Positions 25,401 through 40,184 of a stretch of 64,000 bases of DNA are shown here, piece after piece. Numbering within the stretch: position 1 is the stretch's first letter; each line of letters starts with the position of its first letter. The stretch lies in assembly GCA_000697475.1 (NCBI GenBank), contig JNEU01001031.1, positions 241,215 through 305,214 of the forward strand, given 5' to 3'. The translations under genes and the position numbers were made by a program. Below the pieces are notes generated by a model. That model was not told the DNA's origin. It worked only from the letters and a program-made list of their open reading frames with translations, and did no database searches. This stretch comes from Lichtheimia corymbifera B2541 (Eukaryota > Mucoromycota > Mucoromycetes > Mucorales > Lichtheimiaceae).

Positions 25401-25674
25401 TAAGATAGGATATCGTCTTCATCGCATTGTGTTCTGAAAACTCGGTCACCCCAGTATCAGGATCGACGCCGCGATGCTGTTTGGGGGAAGGCAGCTTGTA
25501 ATGAAGATGGGTGGCGATCGCTATGGCTGCAATCCAATAAAAGATTAGCCGTGCCCAAGAGGTTGCAGCTCCTTGACGAGCACGTGTGTCGCGACTGGAC
25601 TTGTTGGAAAGACTCAATGGAGACGCATTGTCGTCATGGGTGTCCCTTTTATTTCGAGTTCGAAGAGTAGCCAT
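22493..25674 (-). CDS. ERMP1/Fxna-like M28 metallopeptidase of the ER membrane
   Basis: Eight exons: 25383-25674, 25158-25316, 24862-25098, 24727-24799, 24538-24661, 24210-24477, 23270-24158 and 22493-23210; 919 aa. One N-terminal membrane helix (ARLIFYWIAAIAIATHL) precedes a luminal M28 zinc peptidase domain. The metal ligands are visible as H in LLNSHFDTTLGSPG, D in TDDGSGTAVM, E in NGAEES, D in VVNIDACGTTG and H in YLYHTHLD. It is followed by eight or nine transmembrane helices (residues about 400-690) and a C-terminal luminal beta-rich domain. Family members are ER-resident membrane peptidases of uncertain substrate. The first intron is GC-AG (donor GCAAGT on the coding strand): only this join restores the conserved GYR-IVGT reading. 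All other introns are GT-AG. Domain order and metal sites make the assignment firm. Confidence 0.93.
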
Positions 25675-27360
25675 GGATATGCAAAGCGGCACGCGGTAAA
25701 GGAGCACAAGTGCCTGAGTTTACACACACATTTGCAGTTTGGTGCAAGGCATATCGGACTAAATGAATAACCGAATTCAACTCCCCCATTCGGGATGAAA
25801 GGATGACATGATCAAATAATGTAGTACTTTCATATACACTAGCTTAATCTACTCTGTAAATAAAACTTGATGTTCACGCGTGTATTCGAATTACTGCTTT
25901 ATTGAATGGGGATGATGAACAACCCAAATATGTTCCATCTACTAGACACGTCTCCAAGGTGTTGGAGGCGAGGCTGAATCCTAACCACGATACATTCAAT
26001 CACCTGCAACAAAAGGCTCTTTGTGAGGATGGCCCCAACAATAGACCAGCTCATGGCTACTCCCAACAAACATTGATCCTTTTTGGAATCACAGAAATGT
26101 CTATGACCACCGTCTACATAAAAACAAAGGGGTTGTCTTTCTTTCATCATATCATTCTCAACCTACTTCCATTTTCAATGTTGCCATTGTGATATTGAGC
26201 TCTAAATGGGTAATACCTCCTCATTCTGCTTGACGAAGCATATACTCCTCTCATATAATCATTTGGTGTAGCTACCTCCCGAGATGCATATATGGGTGGT
26301 CGACTACAGTCTGCATGATGGCGATATAACGACTTCCCCAGGTTATGTATAAAAAAGGGTGTCGCACGAACATGATCATACATACATATCACTTCTATGC
26401 CATTGCATAAATCGTCGTTTGACACATGTTCAAGGAGAACTTGCATGATCCCAGGAATCGAGGATACTCATGCATTGTTCTTTGTCATCATCTCTGGTGG
26501 TCTGTAGTTTCTCAATGCGTTGTGTGTTCATTGTTGTCTTTGTGGCGTTTGATTCTATAATATCCTCGAAAAGAAATTGCAAACTAGATCACCACCGGTT
26601 ACTACCACAAATTAAAGCCTGAGAAACTGGATATAATATCATGTCCTCCTTCTGGAACATTCATGCTCATATAAATCAATGAACCATCATACACAAAAGT
26701 CTCTTTCACCCATCATGGATCCTTTTTAGTGCATGCCAACAGTTAAAGCTACGGCATGCCTTGGTCTTTGTGATCATGTCTCCATTACATGAATAAAAGC
26801 CACAATCATATACAAAATGGCTGTATATAACACATAGCACAGCATTGGACTCAAAGGAAAGTGATAAGCAATGAAGTTTAGCGGGGCGCCGCTAGTTAAA
26901 TTTCCAAAACAGATACATTATTGGGCAAGGTAAAATGTACAAAAGCGACGAATAATGGTAGTCAGTCACTGCCGATTATGAATTAGCGTAAGTCTATACT
27001 TCTTGGCATATGGAGACTGCTGAGGCAGCATGTTAATGATATACAGGCATGTAGCTAGTGCGACATGTATGGCACATGTACATGAAAGAATGAAGGCGCA
27101 AGATTGTTTTGTGCGACTTTGATACCTTTTCAAGGAAGAACGATCGACGTTTCTTGCTCAAAATTGACCAAATCTGTTGCTGGGAGAATCTTTCACTCCT
27201 TCTCTCGCCCTTTTGCTTTTATTCTTTTTGCACGCTTCTATCGCCAAGACAAGGGCGTTACACCATTTGCATCCTCTTTTCCTTTCTTTTCCCCCACGTT
27301 TACTTCTTGGGTTGACGCTCTTTTCCATTCACACACAACTACACGTTTTCAATCCGGGCC
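25675..27360. other. 1.7-kb intergenic, divergent promoter region
   Basis: Between divergent genes. AT-rich with no frame that looks like a real gene. The last 250 bases (27110-27360) are a long C/T-rich leader before the VRG4 start, typical of a strong fungal promoter/5' UTR. Confidence 0.5.
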
Positions 27361-28750
27361 ATGACCGACGCGAAAGCTGAATACAAGGTCGCCATTGATG
27401 ACGGCAAACCAACATCCCCACCATCACCACCATCAACAGCACAAGGCCCATCCATTGTAGCTCCTTCCATTTTCACACTCTCTCCTGCCATGCGTGCTGC
27501 ATTACCCATTGCCAGTTATTGCTTTGCTAGCATCTTGATGACAGTGACCAACAAATATGTGGTTAGCGGCTATGGCTTCAACATGAACTTTTTATTGCTC
27601 ACAGTCCAGGTACATTCCAGTAACGCATCGTCAAATACAGTCTACTAATGCCATGACTCTACAGAATGTGGTGACCGTAGCACTATTGCAGTCTTTCAAG
27701 TTCCTAAATCTGATCAAGTTTCGAGATTTCGACAAGGATGAGGCACGCAAGTGGTTCCCTATTGCTGGTGCCTTGGTCACTATGATTTACACTGGTTCCA
27801 AGTCGCTCCAGTACCTGAGGATCCCTATCTATACAATCTTCAAGAATTTGACTATTATCTTGATTGCCTATGGCGAAGTGCTCTGGTTTGGCGGCAACGT
27901 TACGCAGATGATGCTTGTTTCATTCGGATTGATGGTAATTTGGGATAGGCCACAGAGAGAGATCTTCAATGACTGATACGGGATTGTTTGTGATTAGGTT
28001 CTATCATCATTGATTGCAGGCTGGGCTGATGTATCAGAGACACTTTCCGAGATTGCACGCATGGATACGACTTTGATCGGTTACTTTTGGATGGCTACCA
28101 ACTGCTTTTCATCTGCCGCCTTTGTCCTTTACATGAGAAAACGCATCAAGCTTACCAACTTTAAGGACTTTGATACCGTGTACTACAACAATCTTTTGTC
28201 GATCCCCCTCCTTATCATTCCATCATTGATCTTTGAAGATTGGAGTGCAGAAAACTTTGAACGCACCTTGTAAGTATGGTTTTATTGATCTGTTATATGG
28301 AATGGTGATTGATGATCTCTCTCCTTTTAGCCCTGAGGAAGTTCGTTCCCAGATGATTTATGCCATGATCTTTTCGGGTGCTTCTGCCTTTGCCATGTCG
28401 TATGCATCAGCCTGGTGTGTTCGTTCCACTTCTTCCACCACCTATTCCATGGTTGGTGCTCTCAACAAGTTGCCCATTGCCGCTTCTGGTATCCTCTTTT
28501 TCGGTGATCCTGCTACTTTTGCCAATGTGACAGCGATCATTATCGGTGAGTTGGAGGGGAGGAGAACGCTTTCGTTCATCGAGTATGATCAAACTCACGT
28601 GTAAATTTGTGCTACTTAGGTTTCATTGCAGGTCTCGTTTACTCATATGCCAAGACTACTGGTAGCAAGCCCAGTCAAAATCAGCCTCAAAGCATTCCTA
28701 TGTCTTCCTCAAGCCAAAGTGCAGCGGATGCAGCCAAGGCTAATGGTTAA
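27361..28750 (+). CDS. VRG4: Golgi GDP-mannose transporter
   Basis: Five exons: 27361-27609, 27665-27934, 27998-28269, 28331-28545 and 28620-28750; 378 aa. It exchanges cytosolic GDP-mannose for luminal GMP to supply Golgi mannosylation. About ten hydrophobic helices of the nucleotide-sugar-transporter fold are present. The diagnostic nucleotide-binding GALNKLPIA motif is intact in exon 4, and [19 protein letters not shown] in exon 2 is the other conserved segment. The N-terminal 35 residues are a Pro/Ser-rich cytosolic tail and the C-terminus is Ser/Gln-rich. DPM1 (GDP-mannose use in the ER) is 16 kb upstream. Secure. Confidence 0.95.
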
Positions 28751-28814
28751 GCACAGTTGTATAAAAAGTAAAGGCGACCATTACATTTGTTGTCTTTTTC
28801 TCCCTTTCTTCATA

Positions 28815-28845
28815 CTGTAGACACACACACACACACAAACACACA
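28815..28845. repeat. CA microsatellite
   Basis: A CA dinucleotide run in the short convergent 3' UTR region between VRG4 and the next gene. Confidence 0.85.
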
Positions 28846-28882
28846 TGTTTTTCTTCAACCACTTTTAAAAGATACAAAAACA

Positions 28883-29776
28883 TTATTTCCTTGATGTAAA
28901 GATGGATCGAAAACAATGATGGAGAAATTGACATATCCACTGAATAAATAACTGGGGGTGATGAATGCCCATAATTGGAGACATGTGGCTATGTCGTGGG
29001 ATATCTGACAAAGAGTATTGTTGAATGCCTTGTTCTCGAGGCAGCACACGCAAGATATCGGACAAATGTCGATCTGAAAGTTGTCCATTCATGCGCCATA
29101 TCAACACTGGTACATCATCATCGCGAGATTGACTTGGTTGTTCTTGAACATCCAATACTACGTCGCCATCATTGGCTGCTGATTGAGATGATTGTTGCGT
29201 AGGCGGATAAACCAGTTCCAATCCAAGAACGCCTTTAAGGAATCGTACATATTCGACAATGGTATCATGGCCGTTTTGTGTGAGTGCATATTCATAGCAA
29301 CGCCATTCAGCAAGCCGGTTCTTGAAAAGTTGATATCGAATGAAGCCAACAAGGCCACGGAAAAGAGGTATCGAACCCACATCAGTGGCAAATCGCTGTG
29401 CAAACTCGGTGACCAAGGCAAGGCGTTGTGGATCGCTTACTGCTCCTGTTGATAATGGTTTCACCTCAGCCAGGCACTCGTGCAGTTGCCTAGCAAACTC
29501 ACGTTGACGATCAGCATGCCATTCCATACGCCAGTGTCGTCTTGATTCCAGATACTGCGACCATTGATCCCCTGGCAATGTATAGATTGTACCATCGTCC
29601 TTGACAAATCCTAGCGCCTCCAACAGTTCTTCGTCTTTTGGCTTGTTCGACGCTGCTGCTGACACTGCGTATCCTGTCGATGTCAGCTTTCCACATCCTT
29701 CAAGGAAAAGGATTACATGGTTCGCCTCTTCGTCACCATCAAACGCTTTTAGACATAAATCTTTCCAAGCATCCAT
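28883..29776 (-). CDS. hypothetical protein
   Basis: Intronless, 297 aa, starting at the first ATG in frame (MDAWKDLCLKAFDGDEEANH). I do not recognise it. It is a soluble mixed-charge protein with no signal peptide or membrane helix. The segment ELLEALGFVKDDGTIYTLPG (about residues 50-70) faintly recalls the end of a PUB domain (found in PNGase and UBX proteins), but the preceding part does not fit well. A helical middle (RLALVTEFAQRF...FRGLVGFIRYQLF) follows, then an acidic/Gln-rich linker and a Trp/Phe-rich C-terminus. It is convergent with VRG4. The long open frame with unbiased composition supports a real gene. Confidence 0.6.
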   Translation of the reverse strand: MDAWKDLCLKAFDGDEEANHVILFLEGCGKLTSTGYAVSAAASNKPKDEELLEALGFVKDDGTIYTLPGDQWSQYLESRRHWRMEWHADRQREFARQLHECLAEVKPLSTGAVSDPQRLALVTEFAQRFATDVGSIPLFRGLVGFIRYQLFKNRLAEWRCYEYALTQNGHDTIVEYVRFLKGVLGLELVYPPTQQSSQSAANDGDVVLDVQEQPSQSRDDDVPVLIWRMNGQLSDRHLSDILRVLPREQGIQQYSLSDIPRHSHMSPIMGIHHPQLFIQWICQFLHHCFRSIFTSRK

Positions 29777-30652
29777 TGTAATATCATGTGAAAAAGGGGT
29801 TGGGAGGAACAATCTCCAGGACGACGAAAGAATTCACGGTGTCACACAAGGACCAACCGCCGCCATGCATAGTGAAGAATGAACACCGGCCATCTCATAA
29901 TCAGAATAGGGTCTTCTACAGAGCATTAAAATGCTTCTACTTAACAATAAAAGTATGATCGGGTTGATATACAGCTGTTATGCATGGTGATGATTTTTGA
30001 GCATAGAAACTTTTATTTTAGATGCTCAGTCCAAGATCATCGTGGACCCATGAAGACACCTTCTTCCTTATGTGCGTGGATCAATGATAGCACCAATGTT
30101 GAAAAGGCCTTTCTCAATTCTGTCACAAAGAAGATGGTGGCATGCCTTGCAGGATCATAGGTCGTATGTAGGACGGCATCAAACATCTCGTCACAATCAA
30201 ACATCTTTGACCTGAAGACAATGAAAAGACCCATATCTGATTGGTCAAAGTGCCACCCACAATGAACTTAAATAACACTTATTCTTAACTGCTGCTTGAG
30301 CATAATAGAGCAATCTGCGTATGTATACAAGAAGTCATCCACGTAATACGTCAATATCGATGTTAATGGGATGAGGAATCATAAGAATGGTTTGTTTTAT
30401 TGGATGAATCGAAGCTAAATGTGCTAATAAAAGGTCCAACTCCTTGATACAAGAACACGAAAGCCAAGTTTAAACACGTGATGAGAAGGGAATAGTTATC
30501 AAAGGGGGACAAGCGGATCTGTAGCTGACGCGTCGCTTCATCTTCAGCCAATAAGACTCTGCAATGTTCTAATATGATGCAGGCGGAGAAAAGAGTGGCC
30601 ACCTTGTTCCTGCAAAAAAGAAAACGAGCTGGTGGAAATATAACACATAGTT
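29777..30652. other. intergenic, divergent promoter region
   Basis: About 880 bp between divergent genes. Short frames on the minus strand (for example 30037-30234) show no family likeness. No RNA or repeat seen. Confidence 0.5.
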
Positions 30653-34415
<3,763 letters not shown>

Positions 34416-34518
34416 ATCTATTTTTATTTAATAATGGTTTGATGTGTTTCTAAAGCTGGGTTGTAATACCAGGGGGTCCAAGATTTTGCATGAACGAACC
34501 TTTTTCTTCCCCCGAAAC

Positions 34519-35549
34519 ATGAGCTGGAGAGCAAGCAATAGCAATAAAGCGAATACAAATCCATTCGAGGTGCTACAGGAAGAAGAGCAACCATCCGATT
34601 CGAGATCATCACCCCAACGTCAGCATTATAGAAACGAGCGTGGTCAGCATGCTGAGAGACAACGATTACAGACCACAGCAAGAACACATAATAAGCCTGA
34701 ACAAAGCAGCATGATCGCTGATGATGGCAGTAGACCACGAAGTCGATATAGAGAATGGACACCAAATGATGGTGGTGGTGATGAAGACGTTTATGCACAG
34801 AGTCGTCTTGCTGATAATGATGGGGAGAGACAAGTGGATGATCTCAAAGGCAATATACGAAACGTCAAGCAGGATACGTTATCAAGCACACGTAATGCTC
34901 TTAGCACCATCACGGATGCCCAAGGCATTGCCACCACTACACTGAGCGATTTGGGCGAACAAGCATGTACGTAATCACATTTTAATGTCATCTATCGATA
35001 TAACACATCAGCATAGCACAACTTGGGAATGTGGAACGTAATATCGGAGAAGCAAGAGCTGAAGCCGAACATGCAGCCGAGCAAGCTGGACGGCTAAAAC
35101 GGTTGAACCGATCCATTTTTCTGCCAGCCTTCAAGAATCCATTTCAACGTAAAGCACGTGCTCGTCGAGAATTAGAGCAAGCACAAGAAAAACATGCTGC
35201 CAATCGTGAAGAACGAGGCATTATTAGCCAATTTGAGCACCAGTCCCAAACACGTACAAATCGTGCACAGCAACCACCCGTCACCACATCATCGAAAAGT
35301 GGACGCTCTAAATCCGATCGCAATAGATATCAATTTGAGGCTGATTCTGAAGATGATGCTATAGAAGACGAGATTGATCAAAATCTGGATGATATCAGTC
35401 ATGCTACGGGTCATTTGAAACACATGGCCACTGCTATGCGTGGAGAAATCGATAGCCAAAATGAAGCACTAGGACGTATCCAAGATAAAGTTGATCCGAT
35501 CAATCAAGATATTTTCACAACTACCCATCGCATCAACAAGATTAAATAA
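34519..35549 (+). CDS. SEC9: SEC9/SNAP-25-type t-SNARE
   Basis: Exons 34519-34966 and 35017-35549; 326 aa. It contributes the Qb and Qc helices of the exocytic SNARE complex at the plasma membrane. The Qb SNARE helix lies at about residues 105-165 (NIRNVKQDTLSSTRNALSTI ... LSDLGEQASQLGNVE) with the central Gln layer. The Qc helix is the last 65 residues (DEIDQNLDDISHATGHLKHM ... NEALGRIQDKVD). There is no membrane helix and no cysteine anywhere, so it cannot be palmitoylated in the linker as animal SNAP-25 is; yeast Sec9 is likewise not anchored that way. Two NPF tripeptides (residues about 14 and 187) could bind EH domains. It lies 100 bp downstream of the deubiquitinase gene and just upstream of PUS1, all on the same strand. 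Confidence 0.92.
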
Positions 35550-35606
35550 ATCAAATGTATTATATTCATGTCCATAGTATTATATACATTGAGTGAAGGT
35601 GTTGTG

Positions 35607-35632
35607 TGTGGGGGGAAGGTGGGGAGGGGAAG
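35607..35632 (+). promoter_or_regulatory. G-rich tract (candidate G-quadruplex) ahead of PUS1
   Basis: Several runs of three to six G separated by one to three bases in the leader between SEC9 and PUS1. A G4 fold is possible; only the base pattern is seen. Confidence 0.4.
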
Positions 35633-35755
35633 ATGTCGGATATACCACGTGAGGCTTGGAATGAAAATGCTAATTTTTCCCGCCATCACCCACGCTTAGC
35701 AGTACTCTTCTTTTCCTTGGTCGAAATGGGTTCATATTTTTCACGACCAGAGACG

Positions 35756-37537
35756 ATGCCGGCAGAAGAACCGGAAACGGCTCGTACTGGCGAAAAGCGC
35801 AAATCAACTGCCAACAATGCCTCGTCATCCGCATCCAAGCGTAACAAAACCACCAAGCAACGTCGCGATCACTTTCGAAAGAACCAATCGTGGGAGAGCA
35901 GAGGGGATAATCGGCCTGAAAGAGATGGTCCCAAGGAAGCTCGTATACCCAAGAAAAAGGTGGCCTTGCTTATTGGATTCAACGGTACCGGTTACCAGGG
36001 CATGCAACTGTAAGTTTCATCCTTGACAACAAGGTAGCACGCATCATTTGTAACACCCGACTTTAGGAACCCAAATGCCAAATCGATTGAAGATGATGTA
36101 TTCAAGGCATTATGCAAGGCCGGTGCTATTTCCAAAGACAACTCGGACGATCCTAAAAAGGTAATATAAAAGTGACAACAATGGGGTATAGGTAGCTCTC
36201 TCTCTCTCTAACATGGATCATCATATATAGGTGCAATGGATGAGAGCTGCTAGGACAGACAAGGGTGTGCATGCTGCAGGCAACGTGCTTTCTTTGAAAA
36301 TGTCAATGCCTGGTGACGATATCATTCGCGACATCAATTCTCATTTGCCGGATCAGATCCGTGTTTGGGGTAAGTAAGGATGAGTGTGTTGTCATGGAAA
36401 CAAGGGTATTGATTGATGATCATTGTTATTAGGTTATGTACCTACAAAGCGATCTTTTCATGCAAAGACCCAATGCGATTCACGTGTTTACGAATATCTT
36501 TTGCCAACTTATGCATTCATGCCACCATCACCAAGGGAACTTTGCGACACCCCTCAGTCTGAAAACGATTTAAAGATCTTCCAAAACGACGTAGAAAAGT
36601 ATATTGCACGCAGCACCCCTGAAGAACTTCGTGCCAAAGATGGATATCGAATCAGTGAGCAGCAACTCGCTCAATTCCGAGAGGCTCTCAGCAAGTTTGT
36701 CGGCACACACAATTTCCACAACTACACCATCGGTCGTGGTGCCAAGGACAGAAGCTGCAACCGATACATTATGGACCTCAAGGTACGATTGTGTTTTTTT
36801 GTGTTATCATTGATACTTTTATCTCACAAAAAAAAACTTGGATAACAGGTGGAGGATCCCATCTACATTAATGGTGCCGAGTGGTTGAGCGTCAAGCTTC
36901 ATGGACAATCTTTTATGTTGCATCAGATCCGCAAGATGATTTGTGAGTATAGATTGTGGATTGAGGGAAGCCTCTTTTATTGACATTTTGAAATAGCTAT
37001 GGCTCTTTTAATTGTACGCAGTGAATCAGCAATGTCGTTGATCGACAAGTCGTTTGAAGAAACCAGAATCAATATTCCCAAAGCACCTGCTGTTGGTCTT
37101 TTGCTTGAACGCCCAGTGTATTCTGCTTACAACAAACACACCGAACGTGATCCTATTGACTTTGATGCTTACAAGGTATTTAAAAATGCGTTTGACTTTG
37201 GAGTAAAGCGATGTACTAATTCACACATGATATCCCATTTTAGGATACCATTGAAGAGTTTAAGCAAACATGGATCTACAAGAAAATTTTCGAGGAAGAA
37301 AGGGAGAATGGAATGTAAGTATAATGATCACCACCACGTTGGGTATATTCATTGTTGTATTGATGGTTGGGTTTTCATTGTTTTTATAGCTTTGACGTTT
37401 TCCTTGCATCCGTGGATTCCAATCCTGGTCCTGAATTTAGCTATCTTAATGCCGAAGGAGTGATTCCAGAGGATGCTATTGTCCACACCAAACATAATAC
37501 GCCCAAGAAAGAGGAAGTTGTAGAGGATGAAGATTAA
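35756..37537 (+). CDS. PUS1: tRNA pseudouridine synthase
   Basis: Eight exons: 35756-36009, 36067-36160, 36231-36369, 36433-36782, 36849-36942, 36997-37175, 37244-37314 and 37390-37537; 442 aa from the ATG chosen. It isomerises uridine in tRNAs (and some snRNA/mRNA) to pseudouridine. TruA-family landmarks: [20 protein letters not shown], catalytic Asp in [51 protein letters not shown] and [13 protein letters not shown] basic N-terminal region ([20 protein letters not shown]) suits a nuclear form. In-frame ATGs at 35633 and 35726 would add 41 or 10 residues, the longer one hydrophobic; a second, mitochondrial isoform by alternative start is possible but not shown. Acidic C-terminal tail. Confidence 0.94.
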
Positions 37538-37602
37538 TAAATATATCAACTGTATATTGAATAAGCATTAGCACTATCATGGTTGTGATTGTATCGGCCG
37601 AT

Positions 37603-39399
37603 CTATTCGTATACGCTCATTTCATAGTGATACGTGTGTTTGTGATGTCCATGATCGCCCTTTTTATAGTAATCCTTGTGTTTGTGATGATGATCATGAT
37701 GCTTATGTCGGTAATGACCATCATTGTCCTCGCCAGCAAGCCACCCATCACCTTCAGGACGGACATAAACAGTAACATAGTGGACCTCAGGTTCTGTTCC
37801 GATCACTGTTTCGGTTGTCCAAACTTCATGCGTGGATGTCACGGGCGTCGGGGTCGAGAAGATTGTGTTGAAATCAGTGTATGTGCTGCGATCGGTGTGT
37901 GTGCGTACCGTAGTATAGAGCAAGGTCGCCGTGCTTACCACCTCGTGGTTGCTTGTTATCTCGATCGTTTCTGTAAGGATTTGCGTTTCTGTATTGGTAA
38001 TGCTCTCAGGCGTGATAGTCAACGTCGTCGTTGTTGTTGAAGTTTCCGCTGCATCATCATCCTGACGCTTTTCCAGCTGAGAAGGACTTTTCTAATGATG
38101 GCCCCGCTTTAGTTGGATATCAATACTTCCTTAAAGCATCACTATACCAGTTGTTCTGCTATTGGAAAACAACCGCTGTATGCTGCACATGCACCTGTGG
38201 TAGAAAAGAAATCACGGAGGCCTGCACCTCCATGGGGTTGGACCGACGTATAATCGAGCGCATAAATAGCACCCGCAAAATTTCCATGGCTTGCTTCACG
38301 AATATGCCCTACATCACAATCTGTCAGTTCCCATTGTTTCTAAAAAGCGAAAAAGTGCTATTACAAACCTCTAGGAGCCAAGATCAAACCTTCTAATTGG
38401 CCCACTGTTCTTCTATCAATAGTGAATTCACCATCCGGTAGGTATTGGCCGTCATCCTCAGAGACCGGATAAAAGTTAAAAATGGTATTGCACGGGTTAA
38501 AGCCATAGGTTGGCATGTCGGCATCAATAATGAGGGTGCTGCCATCAGCCACTGGTATCTATGTTGGTGATAGGCACATTATCAGTCCAAACTACAAGAC
38601 AATGAATGATAAGGGCTTTTTGCTTACATTCAAAACAACTGTGCCGCTAGGTGTTTCTTTGAGAGATCCTGCAGGTCCTGAAAACAAGAGCCCGCTTGGA
38701 TCAGACAATGACTCCTGTACCCAAAAAGAGCAATCACGGCATGTATCAAATGTAAACACGTTGTAAAGTGGGTTTTCTGGTGTATCCAATTGTGCAATAA
38801 GCTGTTCTTTGAAGCGCATATCTGGTTTGAGCATAGCAAGTGCTTCAGATGCACGACGCAGTGATGACTCGACAGCATCAAAATCCAAGGGGCTGTTGCC
38901 AAAATGCATCTGATTACAGAACCCTCCTTGTGGTTGAGGTTTGACACTCCCGGCAATATTATCATCGCCTTTTCCAATAAATGCATTGCCAGTAAGATCG
39001 ATTCGGTTGCTGTAGAGATTCCCATTGACTACCAAGCCATAGCTCAAAACATTGTTGTTGGTGATTGATGATGCCGTACAATCCACATGGCGGCTGGAAT
39101 CAAGCATTGTGGTATTGGTATGATAATCACCACCAATTGCCAAGGGACCAGGGAAAAAGCCACCATTGCTCGTGTAGTCTCCTAGGAATATACCCGAAAA
39201 GTGAGAAAGCTACATACATCTTTGGGTGAGTTGCAATAGCTTAGTATGTTGTCTGTTCGCTTACAATAGAGCTCAATTGATTATTGCCTGATTTGGATAG
39301 AGGACATTCATGCTGTACATCTTGTCGCACAGGGTTTAATGCAGCAGCATATTGGCCTTGAGCAAGGAGCAGCAGTGCTGCAAGAATAGGGGCTTTCAT
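37603..39399 (-). CDS. secreted choice-of-anchor-A-like surface protein with His-rich tail
   Basis: Five exons: 39265-39399, 38628-39209, 38369-38558, 38148-38308 and 37603-38091; 518 aa. A signal peptide is clear (MKAPILAALLLLAQGQYAAA). The next 300 residues follow the choice-of-anchor-A / collagen-binding-like beta-helix pattern: SGIFLGDYTSNGGFFPGPLA, IGGDYHTN, YGLVVNGNLYSNRIDLTGN, PSGTVVLNIPVADGSTLIID, IFNFYPV, LEGLILAPRG and GNFAGAIYALDYTS. A dibasic site (QLEKRQDDD) precedes a Thr/Ser-rich, O-glycosylation-prone stretch with repeated TxT and VYV elements. The last 50 residues are rich in His, Lys and Tyr (HYRHKHHDHHHKHKDYYKKG). I infer a wall or extracellular matrix protein, possibly metal-binding. 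No GPI signal or final membrane helix is visible. Splice sites were chosen because alternative acceptors give stops. Confidence 0.78.
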
Positions 39400-40184
39400 A
39401 GTTATGATACGTAAAGAAGGAAGAAAATGATGATTCCAGAGCAACTTTATAGTCAATGTGAAAATCGTGCATACAGCTATTGTCGCTAAGAATGTGCTCT
39501 CCCAATCATGAGGTAGCCAAAAATGCTACGTTTGGACAATTACAACATACCATTTCGACTACTAGAAAACCCAGTGCCAGCATGCCCGTGTTCTTTTTGT
39601 GACATGCCTTTGGTCTACAGCGCGTTGCATGATCATTACACACCTGTAACAATATCAACTTCAACTATACACATAATCATAAATCTCGAGTCCCTTTTTC
39701 GTTCCTCATGATAGACAGAGACACTCATATGAGCAAGCATCCGCTGTAAATGTATCCACGTGTGCTGGTGGACAAGTACGATGGGCCATTCAAATGACAG
39801 CTTTTTTTGGAGAGGGTGATTGATTTATTACTTGTCAATATGTAACATGAAAATAGATTCAATAAGCTTCAAATGGCTATAATCAACGCCAAGTATCTTG
39901 TCACACTTTACTAGGTTCATGAACGCTACAAATCCTTTGTGTGTCTACCAGTTTTGTAACTAGAATCCCTCATCATTCGAGTCCGATAGCATATGTTTGG
40001 TCAAAACGTGGGTTAAAGATCAACGATGGCAACACGATATTTTAATGTCATATAGTATACATGCTATTGAAATGGGGAGGATCCAGAGTATAATTCAATC
40101 GTGGGCACGTGCGAGGAGCAAGCCGAATTTTGAGCCCGCTGACAGGAGGACAAGCTTTGGCCTTCCTTCTGCTATATTATACCA
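39400..40184. other. intergenic, divergent promoter region
   Basis: About 785 bp between divergent genes; no gene, RNA or repeat recognised. Confidence 0.5.

Noticed and set aside
30037..30602. Minus-strand open frames upstream of the deubiquitinase
   Set aside because: Short, without conserved features; the interval is the divergent promoter of two real genes.
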